From NCBI RefSeq assembly GCF_020179755.1, contig NZ_JAIUCY010000001.1, positions 992,001-1,056,000 on the forward strand: 64,000 bases of DNA, given 5' to 3'. How positions within the stretch are numbered: the stretch's first letter is position 1; each line of letters begins with the position of its first letter. Shown piece by piece: positions 1 through 10,018 of this stretch. Both the position numbers and the translations under genes were made by a program. Source of the DNA: Herbaspirillum sp. alder98. GTDB taxonomy: Bacteria; Pseudomonadota; Gammaproteobacteria; Burkholderiales; Burkholderiaceae_D. The notes under the pieces are model-generated. The model was not told where the DNA came from. It ran no database searches and saw only the letters and a program-made list of their open reading frames with translations.

Positions 1-1
1 G

Positions 2-1075
2 ATCCTGCACCGGGTCGGTCCCAAGCGCTGGATCGCCCGCATCATGGTCACCTGGGGCATCGCCTCGGCGGCCATGATGTTCGTGTCGAGCGAAACCTCG
101 TTCTATGTGCTGCGTTTCCTGATCGGCTTGCTGGAAGCCGGCTTCGTGCCGGGCGCGCTGTACTTCTTCACCAACTGGTTCCCGTCGGTGCGCCGCGGTC
201 GCATCAATTCGCTGTTCATGGCAGCCATCGCGGTGTGCGGCATCATCGGCGGCCCGCTGTCGGGCGGCATCATGAAGTGGACCCACGGCCTGGCCGGCAT
301 GCACGGCTGGCAATGGCTGTTCCTGCTGGAAGGCATTCCATCGATCCTGCTGGGCGTGGTGTGCTTCCTGGTGATCGACGACAAGATCGAAGATGCCCGC
401 TGGCTCAAGCCTGAAGAAAAGAAGCTGCTGATCGACCGCCTCGCGGCCGAGCCCAAGAGCGAAGCCGTGCATTCGTTCGGCGCCGCCCTGAAGCAACCGA
501 CCACCATCGTCATGTCGCTGATCTACCTGGTGCTGGCATCTGGCATCTATGGCCTGGTGTTCTGGATGCCGCAACTGATCAAGACCGCCGGCACCGACGA
601 CACCTTCATCATCGGCCTGATCTCGATGGTGCCGTACCTGTCCGCCGGCCTGGGCATGATCCTGATCGGGCGCAGCTCGGATCGCACCGGCGAACGCCGT
701 TGGCACCTGGCTTCGTGCGCACTGCTGGGTGGCGTCGGTTATGCGGCAGCTGCCTACTTCGGCAATAACACGCTGATCCTGGTGATCGCGCTGTCAGCGG
801 CCGCCACCGGCATCATCGCTGGCATCGGCCTGTTCTGGATCCTGCCACCGCGCGTGCTGTCGGGCGCAGCGGCTGCGGCCGGTATCGCGCTGATCAACTC
901 GGTCGGCCAGCTGGGTGGCATCATCACCCCGTACATGGTCGGCAAGATTCGCGACATCACCGGCAGCGCCGCCATCGGCCTGTATGTGGTGGCCGCCGAA
1001 TGCGTGGTGGGCGCCGCCCTGCTGCTGTGGGCGTTGCCGCGCCGGATTTATTTCCGCGAGCCGGCACAGAAGTAA
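2..1075 (+). CDS. MFS transporter, ACS-family type (5' end missing)
   Basis: This is the C-terminal part of a major facilitator superfamily permease; the frame is open to the window edge, so the start lies outside. The first visible residues contain KRWIARIMVTWG, which resembles the loop and following helix of the anion:cation symporter (ACS) family of tartrate, glucarate and phthalate permeases. About ten hydrophobic segments remain, including GALYFFTNWFP and a second six-helix half with GLVFWMPQLIKTAG. It probably imports an organic acid by proton symport across the inner membrane, but the substrate cannot be read from the sequence. It converges on the cellulose operon and is separated from it by a strong hairpin. 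The family call is firm; the substrate is unknown. Confidence 0.85.
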   Translation: MLHRVGPKRWIARIMVTWGIASAAMMFVSSETSFYVLRFLIGLLEAGFVPGALYFFTNWFPSVRRGRINSLFMAAIAVCGIIGGPLSGGIMKWTHGLAGMHGWQWLFLLEGIPSILLGVVCFLVIDDKIEDARWLKPEEKKLLIDRLAAEPKSEAVHSFGAALKQPTTIVMSLIYLVLASGIYGLVFWMPQLIKTAGTDDTFIIGLISMVPYLSAGLGMILIGRSSDRTGERRWHLASCALLGGVGYAAAAYFGNNTLILVIALSAAATGIIAGIGLFWILPPRVLSGAAAAAGIALINSVGQLGGIITPYMVGKIRDITGSAAIGLYVVAAECVVGAALLLWALPRRIYFREPAQK

Positions 1076-1092
1076 ATCGACCCTGCACTAAT

Positions 1093-1123
1093 GACAAAAC
1101 CCGCCTGAATGGCGGGTTTTGTC
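1093..1123. terminator. Bidirectional intrinsic terminator between the MFS gene and bcsZ
   Basis: There is a perfect 13-bp inverted repeat (GACAAAACCCGCC and its complement) with a 5-nt loop. The stem itself carries the A-tract on the left and the T-tract on the right, so it can end transcription in both directions. It sits 17 bp after the MFS stop codon and about 40 bp beyond the end of bcsZ, where two convergent transcripts meet. Confidence 0.85.
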
Positions 1124-1165
1124 GTATTGGACGTGCAAGAAAAATTAACTGCACTAACTTCAATA

Positions 1166-2359
1166 TCAGGATTTGCAAGCCCAGCGGGGCAGGAGCTGCC
1201 CATTCGCGTCGAACCGGTATTGCCCCTGCAACCAGCCCCAGCCGAACAGGGTAAGCATGCTGTTGTAGTAATTGAATTCGCCATCCCCGGCGGCGCCGGG
1301 CTTGGGTGCCGAGGCTTGCCACGCGGCCCACTTGTCTGCCACCAGGCGCTGTTGCGCCGCCAGCGCTTCATCTGCATGCACGGCTTTCAGGTAGGGCAAC
1401 AGCGCTGCCGAAAAACCGATCGGGCCACGTCCCACCGGCGCACCCGACACGGTATCGATCTTCTCCGGTGGCGCCGCATAGTTGAGCACGGCACGCACCA
1501 TCGGCGCCAGTGCCTTGCGTACGCCCGCCACCAGCGGATCGCCATCGGCGGTCACGCCGGCCCAGACATAAACACGGATGGCATCGTAACTCCCCAGTAC
1601 CGAACGTTCGGTATCGGGCACGAAACCCTTGGCCGCATCGTAGATCACCCAGTCCGGCGCAAAACCCTGCGGCGACGATTCAATGACCAGCCTGGCGCTG
1701 GTCTGCGCCATGGCGCCCCAGGGACCGCTGGGGTCGATGGCGGCAAACCGGCGCAGCAATGGCAACGGCAGGTAACTGGGATTGAGACGCCATCGATCGC
1801 GGCCGGCGTCGAATCCGAACTCGCCGGGCAAGAGCATCGGTCCCAGCTTGGGCATGACCTTGACTTCACGCTCCTTGACCTGCGCCAGCAGCGCCAGGGC
1901 GGCCTGGTGATAGTCGGGTTGCTGCCACAGGCGTGCCGCTTCCAGCAGGGCATAGGCAAACCACAGATCGGCGTCGGAGGCCGAGTTGGGATCGAGCACG
2001 CCAAAGCTGCCGTTCTCGCGGCGGCCCCAATGCCAGGCGGGCAACTTGTCGGAACCGGCGCCGAGATTATCGCGGCTCCAGCGCCAGATACTGGCGAAGC
2101 GCGCACGATCGTTGGCCACCAGCGCAAAGAACATCCCGTAGGACTGGCTCTCGGAAGTGCTCTGCTGTTCGGGCACCGAGAAGTCGACGATGCGGCCGTC
2201 GGCCTGCAACTGGCGCCGCACGAAGGCGTCCCATTGCGGCCAGTTGGCCGCACAGGCGTGGGGGGCGGCTTCAGCCGCCATGGCCGGCAGCCAGCTGCTG
2301 CAGGCTAGTGCTGCGGCGGCCTGCAACAGCAGGCGCCGCTTGTGTCGCAATGATGTCAT
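1166..2359 (-). CDS. bcsZ: Periplasmic endo-1,4-beta-glucanase BcsZ (GH8)
   Basis: BcsZ trims cellulose chains in the periplasm during secretion. The 397-aa protein begins with a basic, hydrophobic signal peptide (about residues 1-29, ending AMA/EAAP). It then has the GH8 pattern: the STSESQSYGMFFAL block with the probable acid glutamate near residue 70, and DADLWFAYALLEA near residue 130. Its length fits the family. The start codon overlaps the bcsC stop by 4 bp (ATGA), which indicates translational coupling. It is the last gene of the operon; in E. coli bcsZ comes before bcsC, so the order here is swapped. Confidence 0.93.
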   Translation of the reverse strand: MTSLRHKRRLLLQAAAALACSSWLPAMAAEAAPHACAANWPQWDAFVRRQLQADGRIVDFSVPEQQSTSESQSYGMFFALVANDRARFASIWRWSRDNLGAGSDKLPAWHWGRRENGSFGVLDPNSASDADLWFAYALLEAARLWQQPDYHQAALALLAQVKEREVKVMPKLGPMLLPGEFGFDAGRDRWRLNPSYLPLPLLRRFAAIDPSGPWGAMAQTSARLVIESSPQGFAPDWVIYDAAKGFVPDTERSVLGSYDAIRVYVWAGVTADGDPLVAGVRKALAPMVRAVLNYAAPPEKIDTVSGAPVGRGPIGFSAALLPYLKAVHADEALAAQQRLVADKWAAWQASAPKPGAAGDGEFNYYNSMLTLFGWGWLQGQYRFDANGQLLPRWACKS

Positions 2360-5163
2360 CGTCCATCGTCCAGCTGACCAGAAAAGTCGCGCGTGTTCTT
2401 CGGCAGGTCACGGCTGAACACCGCCGCCCGGTCTTCGAAGAAGTAGCGCACGAACAGCATGGCGGCATATTGGCGGTCGCGTCCGGGCGTCACATTGAGG
2501 TCGCCCAGCACACCCAGTTGCCAGCGTGACGACAGCCGCTTGACCGCCGCCAGTTGCACATGCGCATACATGCCGCTGTTGCTGCTGCCAGCATAACCGC
2601 AATTGATTGCGCCTGCTGCCACGCTGCGGGTCGACACCGGCAGGCAGCTCGATGCCGACTCGCTGGAGCGGTTGATGCCCAGTTCCAGGTTGCCGGTCAG
2701 TTGGGTCTGCCGCCCTTCCAGCGTCAGGAACTGGGAGGCCAGGCCGAGGCTGACCGAGCGCTGCGGGCTGTAATAACCGCCCAGGCCCCAGCCATACTGG
2801 TTCTGGTTGTTGTCATAGTGCAGGTAATGCAGCGCCGGCCCGACATTGAAGTAATCGAAGTCGGCCAGCTTGAGATCGTAGCCGGCGCCCAGATCAAGCA
2901 CCGCCGCGCGGTTGGATTGCACGTTGTAACCGCTGAAAGTGGCCAGTTCGACATTGGCCGAGGTGCTCCAGCGCGGGCTGACCTGCACCAGCGTGCGGGC
3001 GCCGATGGCATTGCGCCGCACCGCGCCCCACCAGTCGCCGGTGGTGCCCAGCGCCGTGCCGCGCCATGACAATAACGAATCGCGCACCGGGTTGCTGCCG
3101 ACATAGGTCGACCAGCTGCCCCAGGCCGTTTGCTGCCCGACCGATGCCATGCCATGCAGCGCGCTGCTGGCCGTGCCGCCGGTGGTGGCCCCCACCGCCG
3201 CCTGCCATGACAACCGACCGAGCGAGGTCAGCCACAGGCTGTCTTCGACGCTGAACCACAGGTCCTGCACGGTGGGCTTGCCGGATTGCGTGGCGCTGGC
3301 CGGTACGCCCAGCGCCTGCGCCGTCTGCTCGGGCGTGATGCGCCCGGCGTCCAGTTGCAGGGCGCGCCAGCGCAGGTTGTAGACGCGGGTGCCGTTGGCA
3401 CCGCCGAACCATTCGGCACGCAATGCCGGGGACAGCGTTTCGAGATGGCCCTGGCCGTCGGCGCCGGCATGATTGGAATAACTTAGTCCGGCCGTCACCG
3501 ACGCCGCGCCCACGCCCTTGAGGTCGGCCGCGGGTTGATAGGCGGTCACGCTCTCGCGCAATTGCAGCGCCGCCACGTTGTCCTTGATCTCCTGGGCGGC
3601 GATGTCGGATTCGATGCGGCGCTGCAGGCTGCGCGCTTCGATGAATTGCTTGCGGTAATACAGTTGCTGCGCCTGCAGCGCCATCACGTAATCGGCCAAT
3701 GGCGCCTGGCTCGCTTCGGGATCGGCAGCCAGGATGTCGAGACGTCCGCGCGCGCTCTCGGCCAGTGCCCAGCCCTCGGCCATGCGCGCATCGCCGTCGC
3801 TGCGGTACTGGCTGGCGAAAATCTGCGCAGCCTGTTCATAACGACCGCTGCCATACAGGTTCCAGGCGCGCAGCTGCGCCGTCTGCCCGGCGCTCGCGCC
3901 CAGGCGCATGGCGTCGTCCAGCGCGGCCAGGCTGGCACTGTAGTTCTTGTCGCGATTAAGCTGGTCGGCCCGCAGCAATTGCAGCCGCGCACGTTGCGCG
4001 CGGGCACGCGGATCTGCCGCCAGCGCCGGTTGCGCCAGCAAGGCGTCGGCGCCGGCCACGTTGCCCGCCTCCAGCGCAATCTGCAACAGGCCCAGTTGCG
4101 CATCGACGTTGGCGGGTTGCCATTGGCGGGCGCGATTGAACCAGACCGCCGCTTCGGCCAGGTCGTTGTGGGCCAGCATGATCCAGCCGATCAGCGTGGC
4201 GGCGGGCGCATCCAGATAGCCGCGCACCGGCTCCGACAGCGGCGCTGCCAGTTGCAATGCCTGCTCGCTGGCCGGGGCCAGCGCCGCCAGGCGCGTCAGT
4301 TCGCGGTCGTAGACCAGCCGCGCAAAACGCGCCTGGCTCTCGTCGTCGCGCTGGCCGGCGCTTTCCAGTTCGATCAGGCGCGCGACGGCCTCGCTGTCGG
4401 CGCCCAGCGTCTGCTGCGCCATGTAGAGCGTGGCAATCCGGTTGGCCGGCGGCGTGCAAGCGGGAAACACCGAGCGATACAGCGCCAGCGCGGCATCGCG
4501 ACGTCCGCCCTTGGCCAGTAGTTCGGCGGCGCTCCACAAGCGATCGATGCGCTCACATGAGAATTGCGCCGGGTAACGTGCCACCACCGCCTGCAAATCG
4601 TCCAGCGCCACGCCCTGCCCGTTGGCCGCCTGCGCCAGTGCGCGATCGATGTCGGCATCGCTCTGCAGACGCTGACGTTCCTGCAGCAGGCCAGCCGATG
4701 GTTTCCACTCGCCGTGTTGCTGGCGCAGGCTGGCCAGTTGGCGGTCGAAGGCGACCAGGTTCTTTTGTTGCAGCAGCTTCCACAGGCCGCGCTCGTCAAC
4801 GCCATCGCTTACTACTGCGCCCCCGGCCGTCGTGGTGGCCGAGGCCTCCTGCGTCGAGCGACGCAGGACCGCCTGCTGTTCGCGCTGGCGCAACTGGCCG
4901 CTCTCGCGCCGGTTCTGCTCGGCGCGCTGGCGCAGCGACTGTTGCACGCTGCGACTGGCGCGTACGCTGTCATCCTGACCGGTGCGGAGATCGCCACCAC
5001 CGCGCACCACGTCAAGCTGCTGTCCCTGGCGTTGCACATGGTCCAGGTTGCCCTGCTGCGCCCACGCCGGCGACACCAGCCAGCCGCAGCTGGCGGCCGC
5101 AGCCAGGCCGAGGCCCAGACTGCGACTTAATACCGTTTGTTTAGGAAATCGAGTCGCTGTCAC
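2356..5163 (-). CDS. bcsC: Cellulose export outer-membrane protein BcsC (TPR plus beta-barrel)
   Basis: BcsC carries the glucan chain across the periplasm and outer membrane. The 935-aa protein has a signal peptide ending SPAWAQQ (about residue 36), a long alanine-rich helical TPR region (roughly 120-560), and a C-terminal BCSC-type barrel from about residue 570, ending in an aromatic-rich strand (MLFVRYFFEDRAAVF). It is shorter than the roughly 1150-aa E. coli protein, so it has fewer TPR units. The start is GTG, chosen because AAGGA lies 8 nt upstream and no ATG follows nearby. It lies 11 nt after bcsB and overlaps bcsZ by 4 bp. Confidence 0.92.
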   Translation of the reverse strand: MTATRFPKQTVLSRSLGLGLAAAASCGWLVSPAWAQQGNLDHVQRQGQQLDVVRGGGDLRTGQDDSVRASRSVQQSLRQRAEQNRRESGQLRQREQQAVLRRSTQEASATTTAGGAVVSDGVDERGLWKLLQQKNLVAFDRQLASLRQQHGEWKPSAGLLQERQRLQSDADIDRALAQAANGQGVALDDLQAVVARYPAQFSCERIDRLWSAAELLAKGGRRDAALALYRSVFPACTPPANRIATLYMAQQTLGADSEAVARLIELESAGQRDDESQARFARLVYDRELTRLAALAPASEQALQLAAPLSEPVRGYLDAPAATLIGWIMLAHNDLAEAAVWFNRARQWQPANVDAQLGLLQIALEAGNVAGADALLAQPALAADPRARAQRARLQLLRADQLNRDKNYSASLAALDDAMRLGASAGQTAQLRAWNLYGSGRYEQAAQIFASQYRSDGDARMAEGWALAESARGRLDILAADPEASQAPLADYVMALQAQQLYYRKQFIEARSLQRRIESDIAAQEIKDNVAALQLRESVTAYQPAADLKGVGAASVTAGLSYSNHAGADGQGHLETLSPALRAEWFGGANGTRVYNLRWRALQLDAGRITPEQTAQALGVPASATQSGKPTVQDLWFSVEDSLWLTSLGRLSWQAAVGATTGGTASSALHGMASVGQQTAWGSWSTYVGSNPVRDSLLSWRGTALGTTGDWWGAVRRNAIGARTLVQVSPRWSTSANVELATFSGYNVQSNRAAVLDLGAGYDLKLADFDYFNVGPALHYLHYDNNQNQYGWGLGGYYSPQRSVSLGLASQFLTLEGRQTQLTGNLELGINRSSESASSCLPVSTRSVAAGAINCGYAGSSNSGMYAHVQLAAVKRLSSRWQLGVLGDLNVTPGRDRQYAAMLFVRYFFEDRAAVFSRDLPKNTRDFSGQLDDGR

Positions 5164-5174
5164 GAAGTCGTCCT

Positions 5175-7529
5175 TCAGACGTCCAGATTACGATGTGCCT
5201 GGCGGCGGCGCAGGTGGGCACGCAACTGTCTCCAGCACAGCCATGCCAGCACCAGCAGGGCGAACATCACCACGCCATACCAGATCCAAGGATACTTGGA
5301 CGCAATATAGCCCAGGTATTCGGCATTGCCGATGGTGCCTTCATCGTAGGTCGGGCCCAGCCGCTGGGTCGCCACTTCGCTCTTGCCGAACGACAGCAAC
5401 GAGACATCGCCGGCCAGGTTGTTCCAGGCCGCCGGAGCGACCAGTTGTTCCATGCCCTGCTCGAGTTGCGCAGGGTTGGCCGAGGCGAACACGGTCGCGG
5501 TATGGTCGTCCAGCGCCGACGAGCGGAACTGCATCACCAGCATCTGGCGGTTCAGGCGCGCGTCGCCAGTGACGCCGGTATTGAGGTAACTCGAATCGGC
5601 GGTGCTGCGGTTGGTGCCGGCGATGGTCTGGAACTGCTGGCGGAACCAGCTCGACTGGGTGCTCGGCGTGGCCATCGGGATCGAGGCGCCGGCGAAGGTC
5701 AGGTTGCTGTCGAGGGTCCAGGGCGCTTCCTTGATCAGGTCACGCGGCAGGCTGCCCACGGCCCCCACCACCAGCGCATTGCGATTGACGGTGGGCTTGC
5801 CGAAGGTGACCTGGGCGCCATTGAGTGGCACGGTCTGTTTCTGGGCCACCTTGGCCAGCAGCGTCCAGGCCGCACCGATGGTGGCGCTGTCGCGACCGGC
5901 CACCACCACTGCCAGGCGGCTGCCGTCGCTTTGCGTCACATACGGGAAGGCGTTGCTGGCGAAGCGCGACAGGTCCGGCAACTGGGCGAAGCGATAGATG
6001 TAAGGCACCTTGACCGACGAGTCGTCGAACAGGCTCATGTTGAGCGGGCCGGTCTGGTCGCACTGGCGATTGGGCATGATCACCGGACGGAACGACAAGA
6101 CGTTGTTGCCCGGCTTGAAGTGACGCAGCGGCAGCGTCAGGCGGTAGTTATCGTAGAACCCGCCCTGGCGATCCTCGATCGAAATGGCGCGCTGGAATAC
6201 ATCGTTGAGGTACAGGTTGATCACCATGCTGGAGTTGATCATGGCGCCCTGCGAGAAGTTGATGCGGAACTCCATCTGCGCATCTTCCTGCGCATACACG
6301 TCAGGCGGCAGGTTGACGTTGATCTCGGCCGGCGCGACGCTGGTGATCGGCCCGGTGTTGAAGCCTAACTGCTTGAAGCTGTAGATGCCCTGTGCGGCGA
6401 TATTGGCCTGCGGCAGGTAGTTGGGCAACTCGGGCGGATTGAATTCGCTGATGGTCCACTGGTTCTGCTGCGGGAACTCAAGGTTCTGCCAGGCGAATAC
6501 CTGCGCTGCGCGACTGACCTGGCGCGCATCCACGCCGGACACCACCAGCAGCACGTGCTGGTTATCGGGCATCGCATAGATACCCAGGAAACTGTCCTTG
6601 ATCTGCGCCAGGATCTTGGCGTCGAGATAAGGCTTGAGCTGGTCGCGGGTGCCCACCAGCACATTGTCGGCGCCAGCCAGCGCGCCCAGTTGCAGGCCCG
6701 GCACAGGACCGGCGCCAGTGCCGGCCTGAGCGTCGACCTGGCGGATGGCCGGCAAGACGTATTTCAACTTCAGGCCGATGCCCTGCGCCACCATGCCACC
6801 GGCTGCCAGCGCGTCGTCCGAATCAGGATGAGCGGCGGTGATGATGTTGAACTTCTGCGCCACGTGCTGCTTGGGATCGAACAGGTCGTTCATGTCGGAC
6901 AGCAGCGGCGTGACCGGCTTGAGATCGGATTGCAGACGCAAGGTCGATTGCACGGTGTCGATCTCGGTCCACAGTTCCGGCGCATTAGGGTCTTCGCACT
7001 GCGTGTCCTGGCTGTGCTGGGCCACGCGGAAGATCAACTGGTTGTAACCAGGCTTGAGCTGATCCACCGGCAAGCGGATATCGGCCGTGATCTCTGGCTG
7101 GCGCGACGACAATTGCAGCTGAGCGATGCTTTGGCCGTTAAGACGCACTACCAGTTGCGAGCGGCTGTTGAGCGCAATCGAGTTGGTCGACACCAGGTGC
7201 AGCACGGCAGACTTGATGCTTTCGCGACGCGACAGCGGCAGCGACAGCATGGCCGCGCCATCCAGTCGCGTCAGGCGAATTGCGCCGGGCTTGCCGCCGA
7301 GGTCGGCCAGGCGGATTTCACGGCTGCCATCCTTGACCGGCGCGGCTGCGGCATTGGCGACGGTGACGTTGGCGGTGGTCGCCGGGGCCGCCACCGGAGC
7401 GGCCGCTGCACGGGCCGGCTGCTGCGCGTGGGCCAGTGCCTGCCAACCGAACATCAGGGCGGCGGCCAGCAGCACGCTGCCGGTGGCAACCAGGGGAAAA
7501 CGCCGCGCGAGGCTTTGGGGCGAGGACAT
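5175..7529 (-). CDS. bcsB: Cellulose synthase accessory subunit BcsB
   Basis: BcsB is the periplasmic, membrane-anchored partner of BcsA that guides the growing chain through carbohydrate-binding and flavodoxin-like domains. From the chosen ATG the protein is 784 aa, typical of the family; the open frame runs further into bcsA, but the ATG at 7529 has GGAG 7 nt upstream. It shows an N-terminal signal/anchor (residues about 10-35), paired periplasmic domains (for example FRVAQHSQDTQCEDP) and one C-terminal transmembrane helix (YPWIWYGVVMFALLVLAWL) before a basic tail. It lies 13 nt after bcsA. BcsA-BcsB is the minimal catalytic complex. Confidence 0.94.
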   Translation of the reverse strand: MSSPQSLARRFPLVATGSVLLAAALMFGWQALAHAQQPARAAAAPVAAPATTANVTVANAAAAPVKDGSREIRLADLGGKPGAIRLTRLDGAAMLSLPLSRRESIKSAVLHLVSTNSIALNSRSQLVVRLNGQSIAQLQLSSRQPEITADIRLPVDQLKPGYNQLIFRVAQHSQDTQCEDPNAPELWTEIDTVQSTLRLQSDLKPVTPLLSDMNDLFDPKQHVAQKFNIITAAHPDSDDALAAGGMVAQGIGLKLKYVLPAIRQVDAQAGTGAGPVPGLQLGALAGADNVLVGTRDQLKPYLDAKILAQIKDSFLGIYAMPDNQHVLLVVSGVDARQVSRAAQVFAWQNLEFPQQNQWTISEFNPPELPNYLPQANIAAQGIYSFKQLGFNTGPITSVAPAEINVNLPPDVYAQEDAQMEFRINFSQGAMINSSMVINLYLNDVFQRAISIEDRQGGFYDNYRLTLPLRHFKPGNNVLSFRPVIMPNRQCDQTGPLNMSLFDDSSVKVPYIYRFAQLPDLSRFASNAFPYVTQSDGSRLAVVVAGRDSATIGAAWTLLAKVAQKQTVPLNGAQVTFGKPTVNRNALVVGAVGSLPRDLIKEAPWTLDSNLTFAGASIPMATPSTQSSWFRQQFQTIAGTNRSTADSSYLNTGVTGDARLNRQMLVMQFRSSALDDHTATVFASANPAQLEQGMEQLVAPAAWNNLAGDVSLLSFGKSEVATQRLGPTYDEGTIGNAEYLGYIASKYPWIWYGVVMFALLVLAWLCWRQLRAHLRRRQAHRNLDV

Positions 7530-7542
7530 GAGCAACTCCGAA

Positions 7543-9930
7543 TCAGTTGATGAGATAACGATAAAAACGCTTGAGGCGGTACGGCAGCGAGGCCACGAAC
7601 CGGGTCGCCAGCACGGGCGCCACCAGGCGCCGATGCAGATAGGACACCAGGCCCTTGCAGAACAGGTAGTACTGGGCGCTGACATGCACCGTGCCCAGGC
7701 GCACCAGCAGCGCGATGCCGCCAAAGATGCCCAGGCGCTGGTTGCGATGCGCGCGATATTCGCTCCAGCGGACGCTGTCGCCGGAGGCCAGCGAGACCGT
7801 CTCGGACAAACCCTCCACGCTGCGATCGGTAAATTGCACGCCCACCAGGAAACGCTTCTTGTCCTTGGAGGTGAAACTGCTGCGCACCGCAATCGGAATC
7901 AGGCTGTCATGCCCCAGCGCCCGGTTGTAGACGCGCAGGCGATTCATGCGCAGGTTGACCTGGCCCGCCAGTTCGATGGCGAACTGCAATTGCGCGCCGC
8001 CCGATGAAATATCGACCACCCGGCACGGCAAGGGGTCGTCCAGAATGCGATCGACCTCGGCGCTGTGCTCGGGATCGAGACGCTCGGTGACGCCGGCGTC
8101 GCGTTCACGCTGCAGCGCCACTTCGGCATTCAGGTTGACCGGCACCCGTGGCGAGGCACGGCGCTGCTTGCGTTCGTACAGCACGCCGATGCAGGCATTG
8201 AGGATGATCAGATTAAGCAGATCCCAGCACAGCGCCGAAATGATGACGTCCTGGTGCTCATTGGCGTGAAACAGCTTGAACAGACCCACCACCATGGTAA
8301 GCACCACCATCGCGTAGACGAAGTAGAACGGGCCGGCCAGTTGCGACACGGTGTCATGTTCGAGGTGCTCGCCCTTGGGTGTCACGTTGAAGCTGGGCGC
8401 GCGCGGGTTCTTGATCACCATCAGGATCGCCTGCAGCGAAAACAGCGACTGCAGCATTTCGTAGAGTTCGGAGATGAGCGTCCAGCGATAGCGACCGAAC
8501 AGGTAATCCGAGGTCAGGATGGCGCCGATCATGGCCGGCAGGCCGTAGGCGAAGAATTCGGGAATGCTGGCGTTGTAGAAGCGCAGCCCCAGCACCAGGT
8601 AAGCCATCGGCGCCAGCAGCAGCATCACGCGCGCATAACTGAAGAACCAGTAGAAGGTGTTAGAGAAGTAACACAGCTTCTGCGGGATCGTCAGCCCCTT
8701 CATGGTGAACACATTGCGCAACAGGAAAAGCTGCACCATGCCCTGCGCCCAGCGCAGCCGTTGCACGATGAAGCTGGAAAAGGTCTCCGGCTGCAGGCCG
8801 GAAATCAGCGGCTCGTTCAGGTAAGCGCTGCGATAGCCCTTGGCATGCAGCTTCATGGCGGTCTCGGCGTCCTCGGTGATCGAGACGCCGCCGATGCCGC
8901 CCACTTCGTCCAGATGGGAACGGCGGATCACGGCGGCCGAACCGCAGAAATAAGCCCCGTCCCAGAAATCGAGGCCGCGCTGTATCACCGCATAGAACAT
9001 CTCGTTCTCGGGTGGCATGCGACCGAACATGTCGAGATTCTTCTCGACCGGATCGGGATTGATGAAGAAGTGCGGCGTCTGCACCAGGTACAACTTGTCG
9101 TCCCGCTGGAAGAAGCCGACCGTCTTCTCGAGAAAGTCGACGGTCGGCACGTGGTCGGCGTCGAGGATCAGCACCAGGTCGCCGATGCAATGCGCCAGCG
9201 CCTCGTTGACGTTGCCGGCCTTGGCATTGAGGTTCTTGTCACGCGTCAGGTAACGGGCGCCGTGACGCCGCGCCAGCGCTTGCAGGTCGATATGCCGCTG
9301 CTGGGCCTCGGCCGCCTTGGCCGGCGAGGCCTGGGTGCGCTTTTGCAGCGTGCCGCCATCGTCCAGCAGGTACACCCGCACGTGCGACGCCTCGGGATAG
9401 CGCATGTCGAGCGCGGCCCGCAGCGTGATCTCGAGCAGGTCGGTCGGTTCGTTGTAGGTCGGGATCAGGACGTCGACCGTGAGCAGCTTGCCGGGCCGCA
9501 GGTCGAGCGGCAACGGGTCACGCTTGAGCGGATGGACGTTGACGAAGAAACTCAGCAAGGCCACCGAGATGCCATACACCTCGGCCACGTACAACATCGC
9601 CATGAAGATGAAATCGGCCACATTGTCGTAGGCCAGCGTGTTGAACGTGCGCCACCACAGGTAACGCAACAGCAGGAAGCTGGAAATAAGTAAAAAGAAC
9701 ACCCGCAGCCGGCGCACATAACCGAAGCTGCGCATCAGCAGCATCAGCACCACGGCGCTACCCGCCATCACGCCCTGCGCGGCCAGGTCGACCCGTACCG
9801 TGATGGCAGCCAGCAGGACCACCGCCACCACCAGCCACAGCGCCAGGATGCCGGCGCGAGCGGCCAGGCTGCCGACGCGTCCGGTTGATGCTGGTGCTGC
9901 CTCCGAATTGTCGGTGTGTTGCCTGTTCAT
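7543..9930 (-). CDS. bcsA: Cellulose synthase catalytic subunit BcsA (UDP-forming, c-di-GMP-activated)
   Basis: BcsA polymerises UDP-glucose into beta-1,4-glucan and extrudes it through its membrane channel. The 795-aa protein has N-terminal helices, then a GT2 domain with all key motifs: DD at 190-191, DAD at 257-259, TED at 352-354 and QRLRW at 390-394. The gating-loop motif FNVTPKG is at 514-520. A PilZ domain follows, with RASPR at 591-595 and DISSGG at 640-645, so activation by cyclic di-GMP is expected. It is the first gene of the operon, 80 nt downstream of a good promoter. No bcsQ, bcsR, bcsD, bcsE or bcsG gene is adjacent. Confidence 0.96.
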   Translation of the reverse strand: MNRQHTDNSEAAPASTGRVGSLAARAGILALWLVVAVVLLAAITVRVDLAAQGVMAGSAVVLMLLMRSFGYVRRLRVFFLLISSFLLLRYLWWRTFNTLAYDNVADFIFMAMLYVAEVYGISVALLSFFVNVHPLKRDPLPLDLRPGKLLTVDVLIPTYNEPTDLLEITLRAALDMRYPEASHVRVYLLDDGGTLQKRTQASPAKAAEAQQRHIDLQALARRHGARYLTRDKNLNAKAGNVNEALAHCIGDLVLILDADHVPTVDFLEKTVGFFQRDDKLYLVQTPHFFINPDPVEKNLDMFGRMPPENEMFYAVIQRGLDFWDGAYFCGSAAVIRRSHLDEVGGIGGVSITEDAETAMKLHAKGYRSAYLNEPLISGLQPETFSSFIVQRLRWAQGMVQLFLLRNVFTMKGLTIPQKLCYFSNTFYWFFSYARVMLLLAPMAYLVLGLRFYNASIPEFFAYGLPAMIGAILTSDYLFGRYRWTLISELYEMLQSLFSLQAILMVIKNPRAPSFNVTPKGEHLEHDTVSQLAGPFYFVYAMVVLTMVVGLFKLFHANEHQDVIISALCWDLLNLIILNACIGVLYERKQRRASPRVPVNLNAEVALQRERDAGVTERLDPEHSAEVDRILDDPLPCRVVDISSGGAQLQFAIELAGQVNLRMNRLRVYNRALGHDSLIPIAVRSSFTSKDKKRFLVGVQFTDRSVEGLSETVSLASGDSVRWSEYRAHRNQRLGIFGGIALLVRLGTVHVSAQYYLFCKGLVSYLHRRLVAPVLATRFVASLPYRLKRFYRYLIN

Positions 9931-10018
9931 CGATTGCAGCTTCCCACGTTCCGGTTAGATCGACCGGCCTTCCCTGTCGCCAAGTCTAAACTTGACAGCG
10001 GAAATTGCATTATCGCAA

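Noticed and set aside
1109-2308. Long open frame (399 codons) on the plus strand opposite bcsZ
   Set aside because: It is an antisense shadow of a clear GH8 gene in GC-rich DNA. The translation is low-complexity Arg/Gly/His-rich with no family motifs.
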